Below are positions 53,497 through 63,572 of a stretch of 64,000 bases of DNA, in pieces (within the stretch, counting starts at the first letter, position 1; the number at the start of each line of letters is the position of its first letter). Below the pieces are notes generated by a model. That model had not been told where the DNA came from, did not search any database, and saw only the letters and a program-made list of their open reading frames with translations. The stretch covers positions 3,162,001 to 3,226,000 of the forward strand of contig LR134390.1 of NCBI GenBank assembly GCA_900637705.1, written 5' to 3'. Both the position numbers and the translations under genes were made by a program. The DNA is from Fusobacterium varium. GTDB lineage: Bacteria > Fusobacteriota > Fusobacteriia > Fusobacteriales > Fusobacteriaceae.

Positions 53497-53607
53497 AAAA
53501 TCATATTAAGATAATCAATGGGAAGTATAAATATTTTAAACAGTTAGTAAAACTGATATCATTCAGTTTTTAAATATTAAGTTTTTATTTTATGAGGAGG
53601 TATCATA

Positions 53608-55836
53608 ATGAAATATTGGAATGGTTTTAAAGGAGACCTTTGGCAGAGAGAGATTAATGTAAGAGATTTTATCCAATGTAACTATACACCCTATGAAGGA
53701 GATGAATCTTTCTTAGTTAAATCCACTGAAAATACCAAGAAAGTATGGGATAAACTTACTGAAATGTTTAAAGAGGAAAGAGCAAAAGGTATTTACGACG
53801 CTGAAACTAAAAAACCTCAAGCTATTGATGCTTATGGACCTGGATATATAGAAAAAGATTCTGAAGTTATTGTTGGACTTCAAACTGATGCTCCTCTAAA
53901 AAGAGGTATTTATCCAAAGGGTGGACTTAGAATGGTAAAGAATTCTTTGGAAGCTTTTGGATATAAAATTGATCCAATGACAGAAGAAATATTTACTAAA
54001 TATAGAAAAACTCACAATGAAGGAGTTTTCTCAGCATATACTGATGAAATGAAAGCAGCAAGAAAATCTGGAATAATAACTGGACTTCCTGATGCTTATG
54101 GAAGAGGAAGAATAATAGGAGATTACAGAAGAGTAGCTCTTTATGGAATAGATAGATTAATAGAAGATAAAAAAAATCAAATGAAATTGTTAGAAATTCC
54201 TGAGATGGATGATGAAACAATTAGAAGAAGAGAAGAAATTCATGAGCAGATACAAGCTTTAAAAAGCTTTGTAAAAATGTGTGCTTCTTATGGTTTTGAT
54301 GTTTCAAGACCAGCAGAAAATGCCAAAGAAGCTGTACAATTTGTATATTTTGGATATCTTGCAGCAACTAAAGATCAAGATGGAGCAGCTATGTCATTAG
54401 GAAGAACTTCAACTTTTCTTGATGTTTATATTCAAAGAGATTTAGAAGCTGGACTTATAACAGAGGAAGAAGCTCAGGAACTTATAGATCAATTTATAAT
54501 TAAATTGAGAATAATCAGATTCTTAAGAACTCCTGAATATGATGCACTATTTTCAGGGGATCCTACATGGACAACTGAGTCACTAGGAGGGCAGGGAGTA
54601 GATGGAAGAACTCTTGTAACTAAAACATCTTTCAGATATCTTCATACTCTATATAATTTAGGACCAGCTCCAGAACCAAATTTAACTGTTCTTTGGTCAG
54701 TAAATTCTCCAGAAAATTGGAAAAAATATTGTGCAAAAGTTTCGATAGATACATCTTCTATTCAATATGAAAATGATGATTTGATGAGACCTGAGTTTGG
54801 AGATGATTATGGAATAGCATGTTGTGTATCACCTATGAAAATAGGAAAAGGAATGCAGTTCTTTGGAGCTAGAGCAAATCTTGCAAAAACTCTTCTATAT
54901 GCATTAAATGGAGGAAGAGATGAGAAAAGTGGAGCCCAAGTAGCACCTAAGTTTGCACCTGTAACTGGTGATTATTTAGAGTTCAATGAAGTAATGGAAA
55001 AATTTGAACAAATGATGAAATGGCTTGCAGGAGTGTATGTAAATGCTTTAAAAATAATTCATTATATGCATGACAAATATGCTTACGAAGCTTTTGAAAT
55101 GGGACTTCATGATCTTGATATTGAAAGAACTCAGGCTACTGGAATAGCAGGACTTTCAATAGTAGCTGATTCACTTGCAGCTATCAGAGATACAAAAGTA
55201 AAGGTGATAAGAAATGAAGAAGGATTAATTGTAGATTTTGAAAGAGAAGGAAATTATGTTCCTTATGGAAATAATGAAGATTCTACAGATGAACTTGCTG
55301 TAAAAGTTACTGAAAAATTCATGGATTATCTGAGAACTCATGAAACTTACAGACATTCAAGAGCAACTCAATCTATCCTTACTATAACTTCAAATGTTGT
55401 ATATGGTAAAAAAACAGGAAATACTCCTGATGGTAGAAGAGCAGGAACTCCATTTGCACCAGGAGCAAATCCAATGAATGGAAGAGATACTAGAGGAGCA
55501 ATAGCTTCACTTGCATCAGTTGCAAAACTTCCATTCCATCATTCAAATGATGGAATATCATATACATTTGCAATAGCTCCAGGAGCATTAGGAAAGACTA
55601 GAGAAGACAGAGTTGATAATCTTGTTTCTATGATGGACGGTTATTTTACTCCAGAGGGAGGACAACATCTTAATGTCAATGTTTTTGACAGAGAATTGCT
55701 AGAAGATGCAATGGAAAACCCTGAAAAATATCCACAACTTACAATAAGAGTATCTGGTTATGCAGTAAACTTTGTAAGATTGACAAGGGAGCAGCAGTTG
55801 GATGTACTTTCAAGAACAATTAATGGAAGAATGTAA
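53608..55836 (+). CDS. pflB: Formate C-acetyltransferase (pyruvate formate-lyase)
   Basis: 742 residues, typical. Active-site cysteine pair in GIACCVSPM (residues near 410) and glycyl radical at Gly717 in [12 protein letters not shown], the stem of the C-terminal glycine-radical motif. [14 protein letters not shown] and [20 protein letters not shown] are also present. Splits pyruvate to acetyl-CoA and formate under anaerobiosis, and formate feeds C1 folate metabolism, which explains the ZTP riboswitch. AGGAGG upstream. Confidence 0.98.
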   Translation: MKYWNGFKGDLWQREINVRDFIQCNYTPYEGDESFLVKSTENTKKVWDKLTEMFKEERAKGIYDAETKKPQAIDAYGPGYIEKDSEVIVGLQTDAPLKRGIYPKGGLRMVKNSLEAFGYKIDPMTEEIFTKYRKTHNEGVFSAYTDEMKAARKSGIITGLPDAYGRGRIIGDYRRVALYGIDRLIEDKKNQMKLLEIPEMDDETIRRREEIHEQIQALKSFVKMCASYGFDVSRPAENAKEAVQFVYFGYLAATKDQDGAAMSLGRTSTFLDVYIQRDLEAGLITEEEAQELIDQFIIKLRIIRFLRTPEYDALFSGDPTWTTESLGGQGVDGRTLVTKTSFRYLHTLYNLGPAPEPNLTVLWSVNSPENWKKYCAKVSIDTSSIQYENDDLMRPEFGDDYGIACCVSPMKIGKGMQFFGARANLAKTLLYALNGGRDEKSGAQVAPKFAPVTGDYLEFNEVMEKFEQMMKWLAGVYVNALKIIHYMHDKYAYEAFEMGLHDLDIERTQATGIAGLSIVADSLAAIRDTKVKVIRNEEGLIVDFEREGNYVPYGNNEDSTDELAVKVTEKFMDYLRTHETYRHSRATQSILTITSNVVYGKKTGNTPDGRRAGTPFAPGANPMNGRDTRGAIASLASVAKLPFHHSNDGISYTFAIAPGALGKTREDRVDNLVSMMDGYFTPEGGQHLNVNVFDRELLEDAMENPEKYPQLTIRVSGYAVNFVRLTREQQLDVLSRTINGRM

Positions 55837-55859
55837 TTTGAAATAATATAAAATAAATT

Positions 55860-55915
55860 AAAGAGACTGATTCAAACTTGGGAAAAGACTTTCAATTTTG
55901 AATCGGTCTTTTCTT
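55860..55915 (+). terminator. Terminator between pflB and pflA
   Basis: Long stem AAGAGACTGATTCAAA / TTTTGAATCGGTCTTTTC with a T-rich end, so pflA is probably partly independent. Confidence 0.7.
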
Positions 55916-56046
55916 TAAATATATGATATACTAGAATAAAGGTTCAAAGTAAGTAAAGAGTGTATAACAAAAAGATTTAATGAAAAATAGAATCGAAGTT
56001 AAAATAAAAAAGGGATAATCAAATATCTCTCAAAGGAGATGGAAAT

Positions 56047-56778
56047 ATGAATAGAATTGGAAATATACATTCATATGAGAGTTTTGGAACAGTAGATGGA
56101 CCTGGAATAAGATTTGTACTTTTTCTTCAAGGCTGTCCATTAAGATGTAAATTTTGTCATAATCCTGATACATGGAATATATCAGATGAAAAAATAAGAG
56201 AGAGGGCAGTGGAAACTTTTGAGAAAGTAAAAAAATATAAAGGATATTTTGGAAAAAAAGGAGGACTTACTGTAACAGGGGGAGAACCTTTCCTTCAAGC
56301 TGATTTTATTCTTGAACTTTTTAAACTTTGTAAGGAAGATGGAATAAATACAGTGGTAGATACTTCTGGATATATTTTTAATGAAAAAGTAAAAGAGGTA
56401 TTAGAATATACAGATCTTGTACTTTTAGATATAAAAGCTATTGATGAAAAAGTATATAAAGAACTTACAGGAGTAGAACTTGAAAATACCCTGAAATTTG
56501 CTCAATATTTGAAAGAAAAAGGGAAAAGAGTTTGGATAAGACATGTAATAGTTCCTGGAATTACAGATAATGATGAACTTTTGAATAGATTAGCAGAGTA
56601 TGTATCTAATTTAGATAATGTAGAAAAAGTTGAACTGCTTCCATATCATAAACTTGGAGAATTTAAATATAAAGAACTGGGAATGAAATATGTTCTGGAA
56701 GGAGTAGAAGAACTTTCTAAAGAAAGACTTGAGAATGCTGTTACTATATTTCAAAAATATAATTTGAAAGTTAATTAG
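56047..56778 (+). CDS. pflA: Pyruvate formate-lyase activating enzyme
   Basis: 243 residues. Radical SAM cluster site GCPLRCKFCHNPDTW (C-x3-C-x2-C), YESFGTVDGPGIRFVLFLQG, VTGGEPFLQADF and LDIKAIDEKVYKELTG are family hallmarks. It installs the glycyl radical on PflB. 200 bases after pflB with its own AAAGGAGATGG start site. Confidence 0.97.
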   Translation: MNRIGNIHSYESFGTVDGPGIRFVLFLQGCPLRCKFCHNPDTWNISDEKIRERAVETFEKVKKYKGYFGKKGGLTVTGGEPFLQADFILELFKLCKEDGINTVVDTSGYIFNEKVKEVLEYTDLVLLDIKAIDEKVYKELTGVELENTLKFAQYLKEKGKRVWIRHVIVPGITDNDELLNRLAEYVSNLDNVEKVELLPYHKLGEFKYKELGMKYVLEGVEELSKERLENAVTIFQKYNLKVN

Positions 56779-56850
56779 GAAAAAACTGCTTTTTTCTTGT
56801 AAAAGTGATATAATAATCAATAGAAGAAAGAAGAAAAAAGGAGGAACTGA

Positions 56851-57873
56851 ATGGTAATTTTAGGAATAGAGAGTTCTTGTGATGAAACTTCAATAGCTAT
56901 ATTAAAAGATGGAAAAGAGATATTATCTAATAAAATATCTTCCCAAATAGAGATACACAAGGAATATGGAGGGGTAGTGCCTGAAATAGCATCAAGACAG
57001 CATATAAAAAATATTGCTGCTATATTGGATGAAGCATTAGAAGAAGCAAAAATAACTCTTGATGATATTGATTACATAGCAGTAACTTATGCACCAGGGT
57101 TAATTGGAGCTCTTTTAGTAGGAGTATCTTTTGCAAAGGGACTTTCATATGCTCATGATATACCAATAATACCAGTACACCATATAAAAGGGCATATGTA
57201 TGCCAATTTTTTAGAGCATAATATAGAGCTTCCATGTATAGCTCTTGTTGTATCTGGAGGACATACTAATATTGTATATATGGATGAAAATCATAAGTTT
57301 ACAAATATGGGAGGAACTCTTGATGATGCAGTGGGAGAGAGCTGTGATAAAGTGGCAAGGGTGCTTGGATTAGGATATCCTGGTGGACCTATTGTAGATA
57401 AAATGTATTATTTAGGAGATAGAAATTTTCTGCAAATAACAGAACCAAAAGTTGGGGAATATGATTTCAGTTTTTCAGGAATAAAAACTGCTGTAATTAA
57501 TTTTGTAAATAAAATGAATATGAAAAATGAAGAGTTTAGGAAGGAAGATTTAGCAGCTTCATTTTTAGGAAAAGTTGTAGATATTCTTTGCAAGAAAACT
57601 TTAAAAGCAGCTAAAGATAAAAATGTAAAAACGATAATACTTGCAGGAGGAGTTGCAGCAAATTCTTTATTAAGAAGTCAGCTTACTGAGCAGGGAGCAA
57701 AACTAGGAATAAAAGTTTATTATCCATCAATGAAGCTTTGCACAGATAATGCGGCTATGATAGCAGAAGCAGCATATTATAAATTAAAATGTACAGATAA
57801 TAAAGCTGATTGTTTTGCAGGGCTGGAATTAAATGGAGTAGCAACATTAGATGTAACTAAAGATTTATATTAA
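56851..57873 (+). CDS. tsaD: tRNA N6-adenosine threonylcarbamoyltransferase
   Basis: 340 residues. ILGIESSCDETSIAILKDG, GVVPEIASRQHIKNI, the metal-binding HHIKGHMYANF, LVVSGGHTNIVYM and GVAANSLLRSQL with DNAAMIAEAAYY are the TsaD/Gcp pattern. Forms t6A37 in ANN-decoding tRNAs together with TsaB/C/E. 72 bases after pflA, with AAAGGAGGAA. Confidence 0.97.
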   Translation: MVILGIESSCDETSIAILKDGKEILSNKISSQIEIHKEYGGVVPEIASRQHIKNIAAILDEALEEAKITLDDIDYIAVTYAPGLIGALLVGVSFAKGLSYAHDIPIIPVHHIKGHMYANFLEHNIELPCIALVVSGGHTNIVYMDENHKFTNMGGTLDDAVGESCDKVARVLGLGYPGGPIVDKMYYLGDRNFLQITEPKVGEYDFSFSGIKTAVINFVNKMNMKNEEFRKEDLAASFLGKVVDILCKKTLKAAKDKNVKTIILAGGVAANSLLRSQLTEQGAKLGIKVYYPSMKLCTDNAAMIAEAAYYKLKCTDNKADCFAGLELNGVATLDVTKDLY

Positions 57874-57881
57874 AAAATAAG

Positions 57882-57926
57882 AAAAAAGTCAAAAGTTCCA
57901 GAAGGGATAACTTTTGGCTTTTTTTA
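57882..57926 (+). terminator. Terminator after tsaD
   Basis: AAAAAAGTCAAAAGTT / AACTTTTGGCTTTTTT, 16-bp stem with T-tract. Confidence 0.85.
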
Positions 57927-57968
57927 TGAAAAAATTAAAAATTTTTATTTGTTTTAAAGTAATAAATA

Positions 57969-57992
57969 TTACATTTTAAATAAAAAATGTAA
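57969..57992. promoter_or_regulatory. Inverted repeat upstream of the RpiR-type gene
   Basis: 9-bp arms TTACATTTT / AAAATGTAA spaced by 6 bases, about 20 bases upstream of the promoter at 58011-58039. Candidate operator for the RpiR-type regulator. Confidence 0.5.
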
Positions 57993-58010
57993 AAAATATT
58001 ACAAAAACTA

Positions 58011-58039
58011 TTGCAATTTTTTTATGAATAAGGTATAAT
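58011..58039 (+). promoter_or_regulatory. Promoter of the RpiR-led cluster
   Basis: TTGCAA, 17-base spacer, TATAAT. Confidence 0.7.
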
Positions 58040-58063
58040 CAATTAAAATTAAGAGGTGATTGT

Positions 58064-58909
58064 ATGGAAATTTATATTATTAATATAATAAAAGAACAAT
58101 ATGGTGAATTAACGAAAAGTTTTAAAGTGATGGCAGATTTTATTTTTGAGAATATTACTCAAATTCCATTTTTATCAATAAAGGAAATATCAGAAATTAC
58201 GGGATTAAGTTCAGCTACTATTATAAGATTTACACAGTATTTTAAATTTAAAGGATATCCAGAATTTCAAAAAAATATTCAGGAAATATTGAAAAAAGAA
58301 ATAACGCCAATGAAAGAATTTAAAGAATCTATTTTACAAACTGGAGAAGAAGAAACATTGTTAGATGATGTAATCTTACAAAATATAGAGATTTTAAAAA
58401 AACTTCCAAATGAAAATTTAAAAGAAAATTTTAAAAAAGCATTAGAAATTATAGAAAATTCCGGCAAAATTTATATAGTTTCAAGTAGATCTTCATATTC
58501 TTTAGGATATTATTTTTACTTTATGTTAAAAGAATTTAAAGAGAATGTTGAAATAATAATTTCTGGAACTGAAGATTATACACATAAGTTACTTTACTTA
58601 AAAGAAAATGATGTATTATTTACAATTTCGTTTCATGCTTATACTGATTTTACTTATAAAATAGCTCAATTTTTTAAGAAAAGAAATAATAAAATAATTT
58701 GTCTAACAGACACTTTAACTTCACCATTTGCGTTGATTTCTGATTGTGCCCTTTTGAGTAAAAATGGAGAAAAAACATATTCCTTTGTAGGAGCAATGAC
58801 AATTTTAAATGCTCTTTGTATAAAATTAGCTAAATTAAATAAAGAAAATACTTTAGAAAGTTTAGAAAAATTAAAGGAAATTGCTATGGAAATGAAAGTT
58901 TATCTATAG
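58064..58909 (+). CDS. MurR/RpiR family transcriptional regulator
   Basis: 281 residues. An N-terminal HTH (FLSIKEISEITGLSSATIIR, then FTQYFKFKGYPEFQKNIQEI) and a SIS domain from about 120 (KIYIVSSRSSYSLGYYFYFM, FTISFHAYTDFTYKIAQFFK, NKIICLTDTLTSPFALISD). SIS domains bind sugar phosphates, so it may sense a phosphorylated amino sugar. It heads a cluster with a transporter and three hydrolases and has its own operator-like dyad. Confidence 0.88.
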   Translation: MEIYIINIIKEQYGELTKSFKVMADFIFENITQIPFLSIKEISEITGLSSATIIRFTQYFKFKGYPEFQKNIQEILKKEITPMKEFKESILQTGEEETLLDDVILQNIEILKKLPNENLKENFKKALEIIENSGKIYIVSSRSSYSLGYYFYFMLKEFKENVEIIISGTEDYTHKLLYLKENDVLFTISFHAYTDFTYKIAQFFKKRNNKIICLTDTLTSPFALISDCALLSKNGEKTYSFVGAMTILNALCIKLAKLNKENTLESLEKLKEIAMEMKVYL

Positions 58910-58942
58910 AAAATAACATATAAATTAAAGGGAGGAGTTTTT

Positions 58943-60250
58943 ATGATTTTTGATTTACCACCAATTTTGGGATTTTTGCCACTTATACTTTATATTTATT
59001 TAATGTTAAAAGGTAAAGATATGAATCTATCTGTTCTTCTTTGTGTTTTACTTGGAGCTATTATGACTGGAGAAAGTGTTATAGGCTTTGGGGAAACCTT
59101 GAAAAACTCTCTCAGCTCATTTTTATCTTTAATAGGATTTATAATTGTTCTTGGATCAGGACTTGGAGAAGTGCTAACTCATACAAAAGTCGCTCAAAAC
59201 ATTGTGTATTTTGTTGTAGAAAAAACAAATATAAAAACTGAAAAACAAGCAATTTTAATATCTATGGTCACTTGTACTTTATTAGTTTCTATGTTGGGAA
59301 CTTTATCTGGTTCTGTTGCAATTGTAGCACCAATATTAATACCAATTGTAGCTTGTTTAGGATTGACTCCCAGTACATTGGGAGTTATATTTCATGGAGC
59401 TGCAGCCACAGGTCTTCAAATTGGACCATTTGTTCCACCAGTTGCAACAATAATGGGACTTACAGGATTAACTTATTCCAAATTTATGATAAATGCAGGT
59501 ATTCCAATGGGAACTATAATATGGGTTTCAACATATTTTATGGCTTGTCATACTCAAAAATTAACTAGAGGTAAGGAAAACTTTAGTGAAAGTGAAACTA
59601 AGGCAAGTGATTTTAAAGCTACACCAATAGTGAATAGAGCAACATTTGCATTTATAGGAACTATGGTTGTAATGCTTGTTTATGGTATTATGGCAAAAGC
59701 AGGAGCTTCTTATGCAATAGTTGTTATGCTTACAGCAGCTCTAGTTACAGGTCTTTCGGCTGGAATGAGTTTAACAGATGCTATAAAAAAATTAGTAGAA
59801 GGATCTTCTAAAATGTATTGGATGTTTTTTATGTTTATTTTGTTTGATCCATTTTTAAATTATGTAGCTAAATCAGGGGCTTTTGAATCAATTTCTAATT
59901 ATATGAAACCGTTAATTGATGCTGGAGGAGTAGGAGCATTTTTAGTTATTGCAGCAGCAATAGGTGTTTTTGGAATTTCAGGAGCAGGGGTTGCTCAAGC
60001 TCAGATAACACATGAATTATTTTTGCCATTAGTCATATCTATGTCAGTAAATATGGGAATATGGTCATTTATAGTGTTAGTTGCTTGTCAAGTAACATTT
60101 TTTGTTAGCCCTACTGTTGATATGGTTGGAACTATGGGATTAGCACATTCTAAAAATATAAAAGCAATGTTAAAAAATGGTTGGTGCATAACTATTGTGA
60201 CCTTTATAGTAGTTATTATCAGAGCTATTCTCTATGCTAAAGGAATATAA
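58943..60250 (+). CDS. Ion-transporter-superfamily permease (NhaC/GntP-like)
   Basis: 435 residues, about twelve membrane helices with no signal peptide. SLIGFIIVLGSGLGEVLTHT, MLGTLSGSVAIVAPILIPIV and GLQIGPFVPPVATIMGLTGL form the paired hairpin-loop pattern of the IT superfamily. Organic anion or amino-acid-like substrates are expected, driven by Na+ or H+. Genomic neighbours (hydrolases) suggest uptake of an amide or acyl-amino acid. Subfamily is uncertain. Confidence 0.75.
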   Translation: MIFDLPPILGFLPLILYIYLMLKGKDMNLSVLLCVLLGAIMTGESVIGFGETLKNSLSSFLSLIGFIIVLGSGLGEVLTHTKVAQNIVYFVVEKTNIKTEKQAILISMVTCTLLVSMLGTLSGSVAIVAPILIPIVACLGLTPSTLGVIFHGAAATGLQIGPFVPPVATIMGLTGLTYSKFMINAGIPMGTIIWVSTYFMACHTQKLTRGKENFSESETKASDFKATPIVNRATFAFIGTMVVMLVYGIMAKAGASYAIVVMLTAALVTGLSAGMSLTDAIKKLVEGSSKMYWMFFMFILFDPFLNYVAKSGAFESISNYMKPLIDAGGVGAFLVIAAAIGVFGISGAGVAQAQITHELFLPLVISMSVNMGIWSFIVLVACQVTFFVSPTVDMVGTMGLAHSKNIKAMLKNGWCITIVTFIVVIIRAILYAKGI

Positions 60251-60316
60251 AAATAATAGTTTTATGTATTAAATTTTATTTTAATTTCTTATCAAAAGAT
60301 AGAAGGAGGAATTTAA

Positions 60317-61141
60317 ATGTTAAATTTTGCACTTTTACAAACAAATATAAAATTTTGTGATGCTGAGTATAATTTTAAGAATGTTAAAAACTTATTTAAA
60401 GAAGCAATGAAATATAAACCTACTCCAGATGTTGTAGTTTTACCTGAAGATTGGAGTTATGGTTTTTCTGATAAAATGTTTCATGATATGGAAAATTATT
60501 GTGAAGCTGAAAATGGACCATCAGTGAGTATTTTAAAAGAATTAGCAAAAGAATACAAAGTGTTTGTAGTTGCAGGATCAATTGCTACTAAGAGCTCTAA
60601 AGATGGAAAGATAAGAAATACCACTTTTCTTATTAATAGAAATGGAGAAATAATAGCTGATTATAGCAAAATGCATCTATATAGTGATATGGATGAAAAT
60701 TTTATGATTGAATCAGGAAATAAAGCAGAAGTTGTAGAAACAGAGATAGGAAAATTTGGATTTATGATATGCTATGATATTAGATTTTGTGAGCTTTCAA
60801 GGATATATGCACTTAAAGGTGCTGAAGCTATAATAGTTACCTCAGATTTCCCAAATCCTAGAGTAAATCATTGGAGAACTTTGTTACAAGCGAGAGCTAT
60901 AGAAAATCAAATGTTTGTTATTGCATGCAATCGTGTAGGAGAAAGTCCTATGGGAAGTTATTGTGGACATTCATTAATTATAGATCCTTGGGGAGAAATA
61001 ATAGCTGAAGGAGGAGAAAAAGAAGAGATAATTCATGGAAGTGTTGATCTTTCTGTAATACATAATATAAGGGAGACTATACATGTTTTTAGAGATAGAC
61101 ATCCTGAATTTTATGAAAAAGAGGGATTGGTAAAAAAATAA
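60317..61141 (+). CDS. Carbon-nitrogen hydrolase (nitrilase superfamily) amidase
   Basis: 274 residues. Catalytic triad residues visible: Glu in VVVLPEDWSYGF, Lys in DYSKMHLYSD and the nucleophile Cys in FGFMICYDIRFCELSR. This is the Nit2/omega-amidase-like layout. It hydrolyses an amide in the cytoplasm. Preceded by AAGGAGGAA, 66 bases after the transporter. Confidence 0.9.
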   Translation: MLNFALLQTNIKFCDAEYNFKNVKNLFKEAMKYKPTPDVVVLPEDWSYGFSDKMFHDMENYCEAENGPSVSILKELAKEYKVFVVAGSIATKSSKDGKIRNTTFLINRNGEIIADYSKMHLYSDMDENFMIESGNKAEVVETEIGKFGFMICYDIRFCELSRIYALKGAEAIIVTSDFPNPRVNHWRTLLQARAIENQMFVIACNRVGESPMGSYCGHSLIIDPWGEIIAEGGEKEEIIHGSVDLSVIHNIRETIHVFRDRHPEFYEKEGLVKK

Positions 61142-61153
61142 TAGAAAATATTT

Positions 61154-61195
61154 AATTATAAACCGCCACTATATGTGGTGGTTTATAATTTGTTT
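61154..61195 (+). terminator. Strong hairpin inside the RpiR-led cluster
   Basis: 16-bp stem AATTATAAACCGCCAC / GTGGTGGTTTATAATT, loop of 5, but a weak T-tract. Separates the amidase from the serine-hydrolase and M20 genes, so these may be a second unit. Confidence 0.6.
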
Positions 61196-61265
61196 AGTAA
61201 CTAAAAAAAAGAGAATTTTAATTTTTTATCTAAATATAAATGATTTATAAATTTAGGAGAAAAAT

Positions 61266-62037
61266 ATGAATAATAAATTTAAAGAAAAATTTGAAAAAAA
61301 TTACTAGAAATATTAAAAAATATGACAATAAGAAATATGGAATAATTATAAAAAGTTTAGAAAGTGAATTTTTTTTAAAAGTTGGAAATATGGAAGCATA
61401 TCCAGCAGCAAGTCTAATTAAATTGCCAATTCTTTATGAATTATTTAATAACTCAAAATATAATTTAGATGAAAAGATAGAAATTACTTTAAAGGATAAG
61501 GTAGGAGGTTTTGGAATTATTCAATATTTACATAATAATGTAAAACTTAGCTTAAGGGATTTAGCTATATTAATGATAATTTTAAGTGATAATACAGCCA
61601 CAAATATATTGATAGATATTTGTGGAATGGACAATATAAATTTTACACTTAAAAAATTAGGATTAAAAGATACAAAACTTCGAAGAAAAATGATGGACTT
61701 AAAAAGTAAAAACATGGGATTAGATAATTATACTTCTCCTTATGATATGATAAAATTATTAGAAGTTTTAAATAAAAATGAAGAAATTATTTCTATAATG
61801 AAAAAACAGTTATGCAATAATAAAATTTCACATTTTATTGAAAAGAAAATAGATTTTGCACATAAAACAGGTGACTTGCCACAAATAGAGCATGATGTTG
61901 GAATATTTGATATAGAGGATAAAAAAATAATTGTAGTAGTTATGACAAAAAATTTTGAAAATAGAGATGAAATAGAATTAAATAATAAAGTGGGAGAATT
62001 TATTTATAACTTTATTAAAGAATGGAATGAATGGTAG
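61266..62037 (+). CDS. Class A beta-lactamase-fold serine hydrolase, cytosolic, start region frameshifted
   Basis: The only start with a Shine-Dalgarno (TTTAGGAGAAAAATATG) is ATG 61266, but that frame stops after 13 codons. The main frame opens at TTG 61291 without a site. A run of seven A (61294-61300) is the likely one-base insertion, and six A would join MNNKFKEKFE to KITRNIKKYD. Motifs are those of active-site serine enzymes: S-x-x-K (AASLIKLPIL), S-D-N (ILSDNTATNIL) and K-T-G (AHKTGDLP). No signal peptide, so a cytosolic amide or ester hydrolase rather than a drug-resistance enzyme. Confidence 0.8.
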
Positions 62038-62066
62038 TAAAGATTATTTTATAAATGAGGTAGATT

Positions 62067-63253
62067 ATGATTGAAAATGAATATATAGAAAAGTTGATAA
62101 ATGAAACTTTTGATGAAATGCTGCTTTTTAGGAGAGAAATCCATAAATATCCTGAACTTAGTAATGATGAAAAAGAAACATCTAAAAAAATAATAAAAAT
62201 ATTAAAAAAAATAATATTAATAATTTAAAATTAAATTCTTTAAATTATGGGATTATGGGACAAATAAATTTATATAAAAATAAAAAAACTTTACTTTTAA
62301 GAGCTGATATGGATGCCTTGCCTTTGGCAGAAGAAACAAATTTGGTATATTCTTCTCAAAATAATCATGTTATGCATGCTTGTGGACATGACTTTCATGC
62401 AGCCATTTTATTGGGTTCTCTTGTTATTTTAAATAAATTAAAAGAAAAATTAAATGGAAATGTTAGATTTATGTTTCAACATGCTGAAGAAAATTCACCT
62501 ATTGGTGGAGCAAAAGAAATGATTAGTTTAGGAATTTTAGAAGAGGTAGATGAGGCATATGCTATGCATGTGTTAGGAATTCCATTAGGAAAAATAGAGA
62601 TTTGTCCTGGAGTTGCAACAGCAAAATCAGATAGATTTAAAATAAAAATATCAGGAAAAAGTTGTCATGGATCTTTACCAAATGAAGGAAAAGATCCAAT
62701 GATTGTAGCAGGGAATATTATAACTTCTATTCAGACTATTATTAGTAGAAATTTATCTTATTCTGAAAAAGCTGTAATATCTATTGGAAAAATTTATGGT
62801 GGAGATAGATACAATATTATTGCAGATGAGGTTATAATGGAGGGAACAGTAAGAACATTTGGGGATGAAATAAATAATACTGTAAAGATAAAATTGAAAG
62901 AAATTGTTAAATATATATCAAAAGCTTATGGATGTATTGGGGGCTTAGAATATACAGATGGATATGTTTCAGTATATAATGATATTAATTTATCTGCTGA
63001 TGTAAAAAGTATATTAGAAGATACACTTGGAAAAGAGAATATTGTTATAAATACAGTTCCGACTTCAATAGGAGAAGATTTTTCTTATATTAGTAGGAAA
63101 GTTCCATCAGTATTTATGTGGCTAGGGGGAGAAAGTGAAAAAAATAGGGGATTATGCAAATTACATAGTTCTAAATTTATTGCAGATGAGAGGGTAATAA
63201 AAATAGGGATGAAAAGTTTAGTTAATATTGTGATTAATAGATTGGAGCAATAG
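62067..63253 (+). CDS. M20D amidohydrolase (N-acyl-amino-acid / IAA-amino-acid hydrolase-like), frame broken
   Basis: ATG 62067 follows TGAGG. The first 53 codons contain LLFRREIHKYPELSNDEKET, the M20D R-R-x-x-H-x-x-P-E-L-S signature, and stop at 62226. The next frame goes on to 63253 with MDALPLAEETNLV, the dizinc site HACGHDFHAAILLG and FQHAEENSPIGGAKEMI, then VPTSIGEDFSYISRKVPSVF. The switch is in a run of eight A (62204-62211), where one more A or a -1 slip joins them. About 395 residues. Hydrolyses amides of amino acids in the cytosol. Confidence 0.88.
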
Positions 63254-63572
63254 AAAAGGGGTTATTAGAAAATGATTATACTGCACCCAAAACCTTATAG
63301 ATATCTAAAATTGAGGGTGCCTAAATTAATTAGTGAACAAAGAATTAAAATTTATATACAAAAATTAAAGGAGAAAACTCTTAAAGTACTAAATGTAAAT
63401 TTTGATATGGTTGAAAGTAAAATTAAAAGGATTAAGTCCTGTATTATACAGGACTTAATCCTTATCAATTAATATTTAAAATATACTGTCTAAGAAAATG
63501 GGGTTACTATGAATCACCAATTTGTAATAGGTACATTTGTCATATTTGTTCGCACTCTTCTCTCTTTTTAAC
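63254..63572. other. Region downstream of the M20D gene, no confident gene
   Basis: A 66-codon frame from 63272 (opening MIILHPKPYRYLKLRVPKLI) lacks a convincing Shine-Dalgarno and has no known motif. A perfect 17-bp hairpin lies at 63427-63463 (AAGGATTAAGTCCTGTA arms) without a T-tract. Confidence 0.4.

Larger units (their letters stand above)
53250..53607. other. Leader region of pflB with riboswitch, two promoters and hairpins
   Basis: Holds promoter P1 (53292-53320), the ZTP riboswitch and its terminator, a second promoter P2 (53468-53496), and a further hairpin AAAACTGA / TCAGTTTT at 53549-53570 followed by five T. No gene. The second hairpin may be a second attenuator. Confidence 0.75.

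Noticed and set aside
61266-62037. Antibiotic-resistance beta-lactamase
   Set aside because: No signal peptide, and the gene sits in a metabolic cluster. Fold motifs alone do not justify a resistance call.
63272-63472. 66-codon frame after the M20D gene
   Set aside because: No convincing start site or motif, and the last part reads through a 17-bp perfect hairpin.
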